The notes below the pieces were generated by a model, which had not been told where the DNA came from, ran no database searches, and worked only from the letters and a program-made list of their open reading frames with translations. Shown here one piece after another: positions 34,061 to 43,157 of a stretch of 64,000 nucleotides of DNA. The position numbers and the translations under genes were made by a program. Within the stretch, counting starts at the first letter, position 1; each line of letters begins with the position of its first letter. This stretch comes from JAZNQL01 sp045531205 (GTDB taxonomy: Bacteria > Bacillota > Clostridia > UMGS1883 > UMGS1540), in contig JAZSDN010000052.1 in the NCBI GenBank assembly GCA_045531205.1, positions 1 to 64,000 of the forward strand. Reading direction: 5' to 3'.

Positions 34061-34768
34061 TTACTCTTCATTTTCGCACATTCTGTAACCTACCCCAAGT
34101 TCATTTACAATATAGTTGTTTTGTCCCGGTTTTTCTCCGAATTTTTTTCGTATGTTTGCCATATTTACCTGAAGCTTTTTTGTACTGTTTAAATCATTAT
34201 ATCCCCATATTGCTTTGATTATGGCACTGTAGGTCATAACCTTTCCTGAATGTTCTGACAAAAGGGCAATTATATTATATTCTGTCTGGGTAAGCTTTAT
34301 TTGGACATTATCTATAAATACTCTTCTTGAGTCATAGTCTATAACCATTCCGTCTGATTTGAATTTCCCGCCGGGGAATCTTCCTTCTTCTGCACTGTGT
34401 CTGAAATTACGAAGAGCCGAACGGACTCTCGCAACAAGTTCTGCCGAGCCAAAGGGTTTTGTTATATAATCATTTGCTCCCATATCAAGAGCGTCTACTT
34501 TGTCTTTTTCGTCGGTTCTTGCCGATAAAACTATTATGGGGGTAAGCGAATCCTTCCTGATTTTTCTTAAAAATGTGGTTCCGTCAAAATCAGGAAGTCC
34601 GAGGTCTAAAATTACAAGGTCGGGCAGATAAGAATCAAAAAGCATTTCCCCTTCTTTACAGGTTTTTGCAGAAATAGCCTGATAACCGTTTGTTTCCAAA
34701 AGAGTTGCAATGAGATTATTTATATTTTCTTCGTCTTCAATTATCAAAATTTTATACTTATTATTCAC
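34061..34768 (-). CDS. KdpE/OmpR-type response regulator
   Basis: 235 aa from GTG at 34768 (GGAG 7 bp upstream). Receiver domain with acidic EDEEN at 12-16, phospho-acceptor in LVILDLGLPDFDG (about Asp55), Thr/Lys switch in ITKPFGSAE; winged-helix effector at 135-230. It overlaps the kinase stop by 8 bp. Regulates with the kinase below; no kdpFABC genes are nearby. Confidence 0.92.
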   Translation of the reverse strand: MNNKYKILIIEDEENINNLIATLLETNGYQAISAKTCKEGEMLFDSYLPDLVILDLGLPDFDGTTFLRKIRKDSLTPIIVLSARTDEKDKVDALDMGANDYITKPFGSAELVARVRSALRNFRHSAEEGRFPGGKFKSDGMVIDYDSRRVFIDNVQIKLTQTEYNIIALLSEHSGKVMTYSAIIKAIWGYNDLNSTKKLQVNMANIRKKFGEKPGQNNYIVNELGVGYRMCENEE

Positions 34769-35819
34769 TGTCCGACTCCTCTCTGTTTAATATAAAACGA
34801 AATTCACATCCTCCTCGTTTTAAGTTATGTGCAGAAATTTCTCCCCCGTGTGCTTTTATTATTGAAGAGCAAACAGACAAGCCTATACCTGCATTATTTT
34901 TTCTGCCGTCATAAGAAGTTTCTTCTGCAGAATAGCTGCCTGAAAAAATGCTCTTTATTTTTTCAGGCGGTATACCGCATCCGTTATCGGTTACTTCAAA
35001 AACTGCTTTTTGGGGTGACGAAAATACTTTTAAAGAAAGCTTTGTCATTCCTTCTGCGTGCTGTACTGAATTTTCGAGAATATTGATTAGCACCTGTTCT
35101 ATAAGTATTGCATCCATAGGAATTACTATAAATTCTTCAGGAATATCAACCAAAACCTGCTGATTTGGATATCTTTTTTTGAATTTAACCAATACCGAAT
35201 CAATAAGCTCGTCAAGAACTGTTTCGGTTTTTATAAGTGCTACATTTTCGTTATCGAGCTTTGTTATTGATAAAAGGTTTTCAACCATTCGGTTAAGCCA
35301 TTGCGAGTCCTCTTTTATTCCTACAAGCATACGTTTTATCTGCTCGTCACTGAGTTCTTTATAATGTTCCAAAATTGCCGAGCTTGAACCGTATATGGTT
35401 GTAAGCGGTGTTCTTAAATCATGTGAAACTGCACGCAAAAGATTTGCCTTCATTCGTTCTTTTTCACTTTCGGCTTTTATTGCTTCGTTATTTTTTATTT
35501 TTGTTGTAAGCGAACAGGTAATAACTGTTACACCAAGTAAAATTGCTCCCGATATTATATTTTCGGGCATTGTAAAATCAAAATCAAAAAAAGGAAATGC
35601 AAACGCAAAGTTTACAGCAAGAACGCTTAAAAGTGCTGAAACTATCCCGAAAAGATATCCCTCGGTTATTATAGAAGTTAAAAATGCTCCCATTACAAAT
35701 ATTGCAGGTATAAGTGATCTGTCCTGAAATATGTATTGAATAATAATACATAAAACAAAGCATGTAAAAAGTATTCCAAAAGTAATAAATGCGTTTTTTA
35801 AATTATTTGTTTTTTTCAT
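34761..35819 (-). CDS. KdpD-like sensor histidine kinase, short form
   Basis: 352 aa. Four membrane spans of the DUF4118 type (about 10-110) and then HisKA (AVSHDLRTPLTTIYG, His near 132) and HATPase_c (NILENSVQHA N-box near 245, DNGCGIPPE G1-box, GIGLSVC G2-box). It lacks the N-terminal KdpD sensor and USP domains of full KdpD (about 900 aa), a form found widely in clostridia. It phosphorylates the regulator gene that overlaps its end. Signal could be K+ or envelope state; the neighbour suggests a link with phosphate or sodium transport. Confidence 0.9.
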   Translation of the reverse strand: MKKTNNLKNAFITFGILFTCFVLCIIIQYIFQDRSLIPAIFVMGAFLTSIITEGYLFGIVSALLSVLAVNFAFAFPFFDFDFTMPENIISGAILLGVTVITCSLTTKIKNNEAIKAESEKERMKANLLRAVSHDLRTPLTTIYGSSSAILEHYKELSDEQIKRMLVGIKEDSQWLNRMVENLLSITKLDNENVALIKTETVLDELIDSVLVKFKKRYPNQQVLVDIPEEFIVIPMDAILIEQVLINILENSVQHAEGMTKLSLKVFSSPQKAVFEVTDNGCGIPPEKIKSIFSGSYSAEETSYDGRKNNAGIGLSVCSSIIKAHGGEISAHNLKRGGCEFRFILNREESDSE

Positions 35820-35840
35820 ATAATTTTCCCTTGAATATTT

Positions 35841-36365
35841 TTAATATAAAACTGCTCCAAAATATGTAACGGTACATGCACCGTTAATATAATTCATATT
35901 ACAGTTTTTTGCAAGCTTGGATACATTTATTGAATATGATTCAAGTGAGGGGAAAGCTTTTTTGGGGAAACGACATGGTATGCCTGTTTTTGCACCGCAT
36001 TCTTCGCAGTTTGAACAGCCACCTGCCGAAAGAATTTGATAATTGGAAATTTTCTTTTCGCAAATGTTATATACTGCATTTATAAGTTCTTTAAAGTTCC
36101 TTTTAGCTTCGCCCATCCCTTCTATATCGAATGAATCTTCAAGCTTATATATTTTTTGAAAAACAAGAGCATTTTTATAATTCTTTGCCTTTTGTATAAG
36201 CTCTTCTGTTTTTCCCACAAATGGCGGACATGTATAATTTTTACCATAATTACCGCAAGAATTCATTTTGCACAAATCTATCAGTGATGGTTCAAACTCT
36301 ATTTTTTGAGTTTCTATTAACGCTGTGTTATCGAATCCAAGCTTTTTTAAATCTTCAATAATCAT
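35841..36365 (-). CDS. DUF2284 metal-binding protein
   Basis: 174 aa from ATG at 36365 (GAGGTG upstream, overlapping the activator stop). Cys-rich: MNSCGNYGKNYTCPP (about 32-46) and GGCSNCEECGAKTGIPCRFP (about 112-131), the DUF2284 signature, likely a metal or Fe-S site. In anaerobes this family is often next to corrinoid methyltransferase genes, as here. Function unknown, perhaps in corrinoid reactivation or assembly. Confidence 0.85.
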   Translation of the reverse strand: MIIEDLKKLGFDNTALIETQKIEFEPSLIDLCKMNSCGNYGKNYTCPPFVGKTEELIQKAKNYKNALVFQKIYKLEDSFDIEGMGEAKRNFKELINAVYNICEKKISNYQILSAGGCSNCEECGAKTGIPCRFPKKAFPSLESYSINVSKLAKNCNMNYINGACTVTYFGAVLY

Positions 36366-36366
36366 T

Positions 36367-37767
36367 TTACACCTCAAACATCATATTTTCTATATATTTA
36401 TCCATAAAATAAGTATTATCAGCAAGAGAAAGTGTTTTTGCATCCTGCATGATTTTTTGTGAAAGCTCAAGATATTTTTTACTCTGCAAAATCATACCCG
36501 CTCCCATACCTGCTCCGTTTCCTATGCTTACGGCTTTTTGTGCAAGCTCCTTTGGAATAAGTCCTGTTATTACTGCACTTTCTATATTTAAAAAGCTGCC
36601 GAATCCACCTGCAATATAAAATGTTTCTATTTCGTCAAATGCAACCTTTGCTTCTTTAAGCAAAGCATCTATTCCTGAAGCTATTGCCGATTTTGCAAGC
36701 TGATATTTTCTTATATCTTCAGGAGAAAGATATACATTCGTTTTGCCAAAATAAAATTTTTCTTCCATATACCCCGTTTCATCTATTATTCCTTTTTGAA
36801 GCAATGCTGCAACTGCACTGACAAGACCGCTGCCGCATATCCCGAGAGCACTTTCTTTATCAATAGTTGTATATTCTATTTCTCCATCCAAAATTGAAAC
36901 CTTATTTATTGCACCGGAGGCTGCTGTCATTCCGCACTCTATACCCGCTCCTTCAAAGCAGGGACCTGCTGCTGTTGAACAACAATATATTTTTTTATTA
37001 TGTTTTAAAACCATTTCCCCGTTTGTTCCAATATCTACAAGGAGACTTGTTTCATCATTTAACATACCGCTTGATAGTACAGCTGATGTAACGTCTGCTC
37101 CGATGTAAGCTGATGTACAGCTTACAAGATATGCATTCTCTTTCCATTCTCCAAAAAGTATACTTGCCCGATAAGGTGCTATGGCAAGTTCTTCGGGGTC
37201 ATTTTTTGTAAGCAAATACATCATCGCTGTATTTGCACATATTACATATTTTTCAATTTTAAAGCCTTTTGTTATTTCTTCTATTGTGTCTTTAAGGCAT
37301 AAAAACAGCTTGTCTTTTCCTCCGTTTTTAAAAAATGTTATTCTTGACACTACGTCTGCCCCAAACTGTACTTGCGGATTATTAACACATACAGCTTTTA
37401 CCATTTTGCATTCAGGAAATTTATATATATAGCCTGCAATTGTAGTTGTCCCTATATCAATTGCTGCACCATATCCTTCCAAAATCAGCGGGTCTTTTTC
37501 AAATTCATGCATAACGCCCTCGGTTATACCTTGAGTATATTTTATTTTTGTGGTATAATCAATTACAGCATCATTTTCTATATAAGTCTGGCAGGCAAGT
37601 ACACTTTCTTCATTCAATATTATTTTACATTTTCCACATATACCTTTGCCTGCACACGGTTTTTGAAGTAAAAGCCCAAAATCCGAAAGCACTTCCGATG
37701 CAAGGATTTTTTGTTCATATTCACGTTCGAATTCTGCATCCGGTGTTTTTACTTTTATTTTAAACAT
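36367..37767 (-). CDS. Corrinoid activation protein (RACo-like, 2Fe-2S plus DUF4445 ASKHA domain)
   Basis: 466 aa from ATG at 37767 with AGGAGG upstream; an earlier start at 37836 has none. N-terminal ferredoxin domain with CAGKGICGKCKI and a later CQ (about 38-60), linker, then an ASKHA ATPase domain with AAIDIGTTTIAGY (about 100), LLVDIGTNGEMVL and FYIAGGFGSFL. Reactivates Co(II) corrinoid protein to Co(I) by ATP-driven electron transfer. Divergent from its PocR-type regulator and partner of the corrinoid protein at 39072. Confidence 0.9.
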   Translation of the reverse strand: MFKIKVKTPDAEFEREYEQKILASEVLSDFGLLLQKPCAGKGICGKCKIILNEESVLACQTYIENDAVIDYTTKIKYTQGITEGVMHEFEKDPLILEGYGAAIDIGTTTIAGYIYKFPECKMVKAVCVNNPQVQFGADVVSRITFFKNGGKDKLFLCLKDTIEEITKGFKIEKYVICANTAMMYLLTKNDPEELAIAPYRASILFGEWKENAYLVSCTSAYIGADVTSAVLSSGMLNDETSLLVDIGTNGEMVLKHNKKIYCCSTAAGPCFEGAGIECGMTAASGAINKVSILDGEIEYTTIDKESALGICGSGLVSAVAALLQKGIIDETGYMEEKFYFGKTNVYLSPEDIRKYQLAKSAIASGIDALLKEAKVAFDEIETFYIAGGFGSFLNIESAVITGLIPKELAQKAVSIGNGAGMGAGMILQSKKYLELSQKIMQDAKTLSLADNTYFMDKYIENMMFEV

Positions 37768-37924
37768 AACTATGCCCTCCTGTTTGTGCTTATACTGTAT
37801 CAAATTTAACACAATTTTTCCAGATAGTAAAGACAATTATAAAATATTTTACAAAAAATCGTAAAATGTTTCTATATTTTTATAATAAAAACAGGTAAAA
37901 TATTGTTTGAAAGGATGAGTTGCA

Positions 37925-39046
37925 ATGCTGAAAAAATATATGAATCATTTTTCTGCTTTATTTGGCATTGACTTTAATCTGTTTGATGTTAATTTAAAAG
38001 AATTTGATTGTTTTGAAAACACTTTTTGTTCACGATGCCCGAATCCCTGCAATCATAAAAACACACATCTTTACGGATGTTATGAGTCTGTAAGATGGGA
38101 TAATAAATATATTTATTACTGTCCTATGGATTTTATATTTATTGCAGTGCCTATGCTCGGAGAATTTGGGCTTTTAAACAGCGGTGTAATTGCAGGCCCC
38201 ATTTTAATGGGTGAACTTTCTGATTTTAAAGAAACATTCTCTCTTCCACATCTGGAAACTTCAAAGGTAAATGATTTAGCTGAAATTTCGTCGGCTGTAT
38301 TTTCAAACTATACCGAAAAAACAACCGAATCAACTTCTGACTTTTTGAATGTTGTATACCGTGAGCTTGAACTTTTGCCCGAAAGCGATAGCTATCCCCT
38401 TGACCTTGAAAAGCTTTTGCAAGCAGCTATAGTAAACGGTGACGGAAAAAGTGCAAGAGAATATTTGAACAGACTGCTTGGTGAGATATTTTTTCAGTCA
38501 AATGCTGATTTTTCGGTTATAAAGGCACGCGCCTTAGAGCTTTTGGTTTTGCTTTCGCGTTCTGCAATTGAAGGCGGAGCCGATATTTCTCAAATTTTCA
38601 ATTTGAACAACGATTATATTTATGAAATTAACCGATTTGATACATTAGAAGCTTTAAGCCTTTGGCTTTCAAGCGTTATAAACAGATTTATAAGCTATAT
38701 TTTTGATTTGGGAGATGTAAAACACTCTGATATAATACACAAAATTACTGCTTATATCAAATCTAACTATATGAACAAAATCACGCTAGATGATATCGCT
38801 GCTTATGTTTATATGAGTAAATCTTACATAAGCAAAATATTTAATGAAGAAATGAATATAAGCATATCTTCGTTTGTAAATAAAATAAGAATTGAAAAAA
38901 GTAAAACCTTGCTTTTGGAAACATCTCTTTCCATTGCAGAGATTGCTCATCTTACAGGCTTTGAGGATCAAAGCTATTTTACAAAGCAGTTTAAATTACT
39001 GACCGGATTTTCTCCAAAAAAATTCAAAGAAAAGCACGGTATATAA
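37925..39046 (+). CDS. PocR-AraC transcriptional regulator
   Basis: 373 aa. N-terminal PocR domain (about 1-170) with the Cys-rich FCSRCPNPCNHKN, then a linker of helices and a C-terminal AraC double HTH (about 275-373; LDDIAAYVYMSKSYISKIFN and IAEIAHLTGFEDQSYFTKQFK). PocR domains sense small organic ligands for cobamide-dependent pathways. It sits between the activator gene and the methyltransferase genes and probably switches on both. Inverted TTTTAC/GTAAAA repeats near 37845-37900 are candidate binding sites. Confidence 0.88.
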   Translation: MLKKYMNHFSALFGIDFNLFDVNLKEFDCFENTFCSRCPNPCNHKNTHLYGCYESVRWDNKYIYYCPMDFIFIAVPMLGEFGLLNSGVIAGPILMGELSDFKETFSLPHLETSKVNDLAEISSAVFSNYTEKTTESTSDFLNVVYRELELLPESDSYPLDLEKLLQAAIVNGDGKSAREYLNRLLGEIFFQSNADFSVIKARALELLVLLSRSAIEGGADISQIFNLNNDYIYEINRFDTLEALSLWLSSVINRFISYIFDLGDVKHSDIIHKITAYIKSNYMNKITLDDIAAYVYMSKSYISKIFNEEMNISISSFVNKIRIEKSKTLLLETSLSIAEIAHLTGFEDQSYFTKQFKLLTGFSPKKFKEKHGI

Positions 39047-39071
39047 TTTTTAAATAACGGAGGTAAATAAA

Positions 39072-39710
39072 ATGGATATTTTAAACGAAATCAGTGCTCT
39101 TTTACAAAAAGGCAGAGTTCCGCTTGTTAAGGAACTTGTTGAACAGGCTTTAAACGAAGGAATTGCTCCCCAAAGCATTTTGGAAGACGGTTTGCTTTCA
39201 GGAATGTCTATAGTAGGCGAAAAGTTCAAGAAAAACGAAGTTTTTGTTCCTGAGGTTTTAATTGCTGCACGTGCCATGAATGCAGGTGTTGAAATTTTAC
39301 GTCCGCACCTTATTGCTTCAGGCGTAAAAAGCCGCGGTACCGTTGTTATTGGCACTGTAAAAGGTGACTTGCATGACATAGGCAAAAACATTGTTAAAAT
39401 GATGCTTGAAGGAAAAGGACTTTCTGTTGTTGACCTCGGTGTTGACGTTGCCCCTGACACTTTTGTTGAAAAGGCTCAGGAAAACAATGCTGATATAATT
39501 TGCTGCAGTGCTTTGCTTACAACTACCATGGGCGAAATGAAATCTGTAGTTGAAAAAGCGAACGAAGCAGGTATTCGTGATAAAGTAAAAATTATGGTTG
39601 GCGGTGCTCCCGTTTCCCAGAGCTTTTGTGAAAGTATAGGTGCAGACTACTATACTCTTGATGCTGCAAGTGCGGCTGATGTAGCTCTTCAGATTTGTCA
39701 GAGCAAGTAA
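39072..39710 (+). CDS. Corrinoid protein of a cobamide methyltransferase system
   Basis: 212 aa. Helical cap (about 1-85), then a B12-binding Rossmann-like domain with DLHDIGKNIV (His near 101, the lower axial ligand motif D-x-H-x2-G), VDLGVDV and IMVGGAPVSQ. MtaC/MtbC/MtvC-type. Carries the methyl group between the two methyltransferases encoded after it. GGAGGT precedes the start, 25 bp after the regulator stop. Confidence 0.92.
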   Translation: MDILNEISALLQKGRVPLVKELVEQALNEGIAPQSILEDGLLSGMSIVGEKFKKNEVFVPEVLIAARAMNAGVEILRPHLIASGVKSRGTVVIGTVKGDLHDIGKNIVKMMLEGKGLSVVDLGVDVAPDTFVEKAQENNADIICCSALLTTTMGEMKSVVEKANEAGIRDKVKIMVGGAPVSQSFCESIGADYYTLDAASAADVALQICQSK

Positions 39711-39732
39711 TTAAAGACTTTATAAAAAGTTC

Positions 39733-39768
39733 AAAAGAGCATATTGCAATTTTTTAATATGCTCTTTT
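39733..39768 (+). terminator. Terminator between the corrinoid protein and methyltransferase genes
   Basis: AAAAGAGCATATT pairs with its complement, then T5. It lies inside the operon, so read-through would give less methyltransferase than corrinoid protein. Confidence 0.8.
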
Positions 39769-39798
39769 TGTTATATTTAAAAATTATGAGGTGTTTTT

Positions 39799-40917
39799 AT
39801 GAATAACAGAGAAAGAGCAATGAACATATTGCATTATAAAGATGTTGATCGTTTACCTGCTGTTCATTATGGTTATTGGAAAGAGCTTTTACAGGAATGG
39901 GCTGATCAGGGTAAGATTTCCCGTGATATTGCAGAGAATCGAAGAGACGGCAACGAAAAGGATATTGAGCTTGATAAAATTATAGGCTGGGATTTTAACT
40001 GGGGTGGCCCTTTAGGATGCAGCGATAGCCTTTACCCTCTCTTTGAAGAAAAGGTACTTGAAGTTTTGCCCGACGGTACAAAAAGAGTTCAGAATAAATA
40101 CGGCGTTATTGAAAGAATAAAACCCGGAATAACCTCTATACCCTCGGAAGACGACTGGCTTTTAAAAGACAGGGATGCGTTTGAATCCTTTTATAAAGAT
40201 AAAATGCAGTATTGCAAAGAACGAATAAACTTTGAGTTTTATAATAAATTTAACGAAACTCGTTCTATGGACAGACCTATTCCCATAAGTGGCGGAAGTG
40301 TTTTGGGTACAATAAGGGATCTTACAACAGTTGTAGGTATGAGCTATCTTATGTATGATGAAGATGAAGACTTGCTTGCCGATATTGTTGATACTTTTGC
40401 AGATATGCAGTATAAATGCTTTGAGGCAATTTTAGAAACAGGTGCGCAGTTTGACTATGCTTTATACTGGGAAGATATTTGTTTTAATTCCGGTCCCCTT
40501 TTATCTCCCGAAATTTTTAATGAGCTTTGTTCAAAGCATTATAAAAAGAGAAATGCACTTTTTAACAAGCATGGCATTGACATAATTTCACTTGACTGTG
40601 ACGGAGTAATTGAAAAACTTATTCCTACATGGATTGAAAATGGTGTAAACACTATGTTCCCGCTTGAAGTAGGTGTTTGGGGCGACCAGTTTGAAAGTGC
40701 GAAAAAGAATTTTGGTATAGAGCTTCGCGGTGTTGGCGGAATGGATAAAACTGTTTTAAGAAAAGACAAGGCGGCAGTTGATGCCGAGCTTGAAAGAATT
40801 AAGCGTCTTGTTTCGCTTGGCGGATTTATTCCCTGCCCAGATCACAGACTGATGCCCGGAACAAAGTTTGAATTAGTTCAGTATTACGCTGACGAAATAA
40901 AGAAAATCAAACCTTGA
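39799..40917 (+). CDS. UroD-family methyltransferase (candidate substrate:corrinoid methyltransferase)
   Basis: 372 aa, uroporphyrinogen decarboxylase fold. It follows the corrinoid protein gene, so it is probably methyltransferase 1, taking a methyl group from the growth substrate. Zinc/thiolate-type residues could be SLDCDG (about 272) and IPCPDH (about 345); it lacks the HxC motif of the MtaA-type neighbour, in line with a different reaction. UroD-type enzymes act on methoxylated aromatics and other O- or N-methyl compounds in acetogens; the substrate here is unknown. It is not a haem enzyme by context: no haem genes nearby. Confidence 0.82.
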   Translation: MNNRERAMNILHYKDVDRLPAVHYGYWKELLQEWADQGKISRDIAENRRDGNEKDIELDKIIGWDFNWGGPLGCSDSLYPLFEEKVLEVLPDGTKRVQNKYGVIERIKPGITSIPSEDDWLLKDRDAFESFYKDKMQYCKERINFEFYNKFNETRSMDRPIPISGGSVLGTIRDLTTVVGMSYLMYDEDEDLLADIVDTFADMQYKCFEAILETGAQFDYALYWEDICFNSGPLLSPEIFNELCSKHYKKRNALFNKHGIDIISLDCDGVIEKLIPTWIENGVNTMFPLEVGVWGDQFESAKKNFGIELRGVGGMDKTVLRKDKAAVDAELERIKRLVSLGGFIPCPDHRLMPGTKFELVQYYADEIKKIKP

Positions 40918-40949
40918 TAAAATAATTTGTGTTTTTGGAGGATAGCTTT

Positions 40950-41960
40950 ATGAATATGAATCAATGGCTTGAAGATATTAAAGCCTCAAAGACAAAAAAG
41001 GCTATGCCTATTTTATCTTTTCCAAGCGTGCATCTGCTTGGTGTATCGGTAAAAGAACTTACTGACAACAGCGAGCTGCAGGCAGAAGGCATGAGACTTA
41101 TTGCACAAAACAATGATACGCTTGCGTCTGTAAGCATGATGGACTTATCGGTTGAGGCGGAAGCCTTTGGTTCCGACGTGCGTTTTGCAGATGATGAAGT
41201 GCCAACTGTAGTAGGTGCTATTGTTACTACGCCCGAAGATGCAGAAACTTTGCAGATTCCACCTGTTACTGCTGCAAGATGTCCAAAATATATAAATGCT
41301 ATTAAAAAAGCTTGTACTACTATTACTGACCGACCTGTTTTTGCAGGAGTAATAGGTCCGTTTTCTCTTGCAGGCAGACTTATGGACGTTAGCGAAGCTA
41401 TGATTAACTGTTACACAGAGCCTGAAATGGTACATACTACTCTTAAAAAAACTTCCGAATTTTTAATAAACTACATAAATGAATATAAAGCCTGCGGTGC
41501 AAACGGTGTTGTAATGGCAGAGCCTTTGACGGGTATGCTTTCGCCCGATTTGGCAAGGGAGTTTTCTGAAAAGTATGTAAGACAAATTATAGAAAGTGTA
41601 CAGGATGATAATTTTATTGTTATTTATCACAACTGTGGCGACAATATTCTGCTTATGGCTGATTCTATTTTGGCAACGGGGGCTGCTGCCTTCCATTTTG
41701 GCAACTCTGTTCCTTTAATAGAAATGCTTAAGATTTTCCCAAAAGACAAGGTTATCATGGGCAATGTTGACCCCGCCGGACAGATAAGAGGAGGAACTCC
41801 CGAGTCTGTCAAAGAAGAAACAAAGCGTATAATGGCTGAATGCTCTGAATATTCTAATTTTGTTATTTCCTCGGGATGTGATATTCCACCTGCAAGCAGC
41901 TGGGATAATATAAATGCATTCTTTGAGGCAGTTGATGAATTTTACAGTGAAAATGAATAG
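40950..41960 (+). CDS. MtaA/CmuA-type UroD-family methyltransferase
   Basis: 336 aa from ATG at 40950 (GGAGG 8 bp upstream); an earlier in-frame TTG lies before the ribosome binding site. IYHNCGDN (about 226) gives the H-x-C pair and SSGCDIPP (about 308) the third ligand of the MtaA zinc site. It should move the methyl group from methyl-corrinoid protein to an acceptor. In methanogens that is coenzyme M; in a clostridium it would be tetrahydrofolate or another thiol. Follows the other UroD gene by 32 bp. Confidence 0.85.
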   Translation: MNMNQWLEDIKASKTKKAMPILSFPSVHLLGVSVKELTDNSELQAEGMRLIAQNNDTLASVSMMDLSVEAEAFGSDVRFADDEVPTVVGAIVTTPEDAETLQIPPVTAARCPKYINAIKKACTTITDRPVFAGVIGPFSLAGRLMDVSEAMINCYTEPEMVHTTLKKTSEFLINYINEYKACGANGVVMAEPLTGMLSPDLAREFSEKYVRQIIESVQDDNFIVIYHNCGDNILLMADSILATGAAAFHFGNSVPLIEMLKIFPKDKVIMGNVDPAGQIRGGTPESVKEETKRIMAECSEYSNFVISSGCDIPPASSWDNINAFFEAVDEFYSENE

Positions 41961-41978
41961 AAGATTATAATGGATATA

Positions 41979-42028
41979 AAAAACGTATTCGAAGTGAAAC
42001 ACATTTAGTTCACTTTGAATACGTTTTT
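41979..42028. terminator. Bidirectional terminator at convergent genes
   Basis: AAAAAACGTATTCGAAGTGAA pairs with TTCACTTTGAATACGTTTTTT (one G-T pair), 10-nt loop. Shared by the methyltransferase operon and the phosphatase gene. Confidence 0.9.
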
Positions 42029-42481
42029 TTATTTGTTTATTTCATTTAGTAATGCTGTGCAACCTTTTAATATGTCCTGCCAGGTTTTTTCAAAGTCGCC
42101 TGTCCACCAAGGGTCTGCTACGTCGCCGGGGGTATTTGTATAATCCATTAAAAGAGAAACTTTGTTTTCGTAATCTTCGCCTATTATTCTTGACAGATTT
42201 TTTAAATTAAGTCTGTCCATTGCTATTATATAGTCATAATACGAATAATCGGCTTTTGTTATTTGTCGCGCTGTTTTACCATTGCAAGAAAGCCCGTGCT
42301 GTGCAAGAATACGTCTTGCAGGCGGATAAACAGGATTGCCAAGTTCCTCTGTGCTTGTTGCACAGGATGCTATTTCATATTTATGGGCTATTTTCTTTTT
42401 TGTTATTAAGTCTTTCATAACAAATTCTGCCATAGGGCTTCTGCAAATATTGCCGTGGCATACAAATAATATTTTAATCAT
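42029..42481 (-). CDS. Low-molecular-weight protein tyrosine phosphatase
   Basis: 150 aa. VCHGNICRSPMAE near residues 6-18 is the C-x5-R-S P-loop (normally C-x-G-N-x-C-R-S) and DVADPWWTGDF (about 118) supplies the acid DP loop. Dephosphorylates tyrosine on proteins, often of polysaccharide-export systems, but no such genes are near. Overlaps the AlkD-like gene by 8 bp. Confidence 0.92.
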   Translation of the reverse strand: MIKILFVCHGNICRSPMAEFVMKDLITKKKIAHKYEIASCATSTEELGNPVYPPARRILAQHGLSCNGKTARQITKADYSYYDYIIAMDRLNLKNLSRIIGEDYENKVSLLMDYTNTPGDVADPWWTGDFEKTWQDILKGCTALLNEINK

Positions 42482-43157
42482 TTTTTCTTCTTAATCCTTT
42501 TAAAATCTGTTTTTGTTCTTTGGTTATTCTATAACTTTCAATCGCTTTTTGTATAGTTTTATTATGTACCCATACAGGCAGTTTATTTTCTATTATATAA
42601 GGAAATGTGCTGTCCCACTGTTTTGAAAGAGCAGTTGCAAAATACCAGGCTATCATCATATTTATGTAGTATTCTGACGATTTTATTTTTGAAACTCTTT
42701 TTAGGAATTTTTGTTCAAATTTTTCGTCAAGATAATAGGTCATAAGCATTTCTATCCCAAAACGGACAGTATAAGTATGCTTTGATGAAAGCCAGTTTTC
42801 AATTTCTCTTAACAGCTTTTCTGTGTTATTTTTAAAGCATTTCGGTCTTAAAGAATCGCAAGTTGCCCAATTATCTATATATGGAAGAAATTTATTCAGC
42901 TCCTCTATACACTTATCAAAATCATTGATTTGACAAATTAAAAAGGCGTGAAGATTATTTTCTTCATAATAAATATGAGGAAGTGTTTTTAAAAATTCTG
43001 CTGTTTGTGTGCAATTTTCTATGTTTTTAGCAAGCTTCCTGATATGCGGAATTCTCACCCCTATTACTGTATCGGGATTTATATTGGGCATAAGCTTTGA
43101 ATGAAACTTCTTATACTCTAAATCCTGCAAATTCAAAAGTTCTTCTGTTATGTTCAT
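42474..43157 (-). CDS. AlkD-like DNA alkylation repair protein
   Basis: 227 aa, all-helical HEAT-like repeats. NWATCDSLRPK (about 113-123) holds the Trp and Asp, TYTVRFGIEML (about 150) the Arg, and WVHNKTIQKAIESYR the late helix expected in AlkC/AlkD glycosylases, which excise N3/N7-alkylated purines. Overlaps the next gene upstream (LiaF-like) by 4 bp. Confidence 0.88.
   Translation of the reverse strand: MNITEELLNLQDLEYKKFHSKLMPNINPDTVIGVRIPHIRKLAKNIENCTQTAEFLKTLPHIYYEENNLHAFLICQINDFDKCIEELNKFLPYIDNWATCDSLRPKCFKNNTEKLLREIENWLSSKHTYTVRFGIEMLMTYYLDEKFEQKFLKRVSKIKSSEYYINMMIAWYFATALSKQWDSTFPYIIENKLPVWVHNKTIQKAIESYRITKEQKQILKGLRRKND

Noticed and set aside
34061..35819. Potassium-uptake (Kdp) locus
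   Set aside because: The kinase lacks the KdpD N-terminal sensor and no kdpFABC genes are present.
39799..41960. Haem biosynthesis (HemE) genes
   Set aside because: Both UroD-type genes are in an operon with corrinoid protein and activator; one has the MtaA zinc motif and no other haem genes are near.
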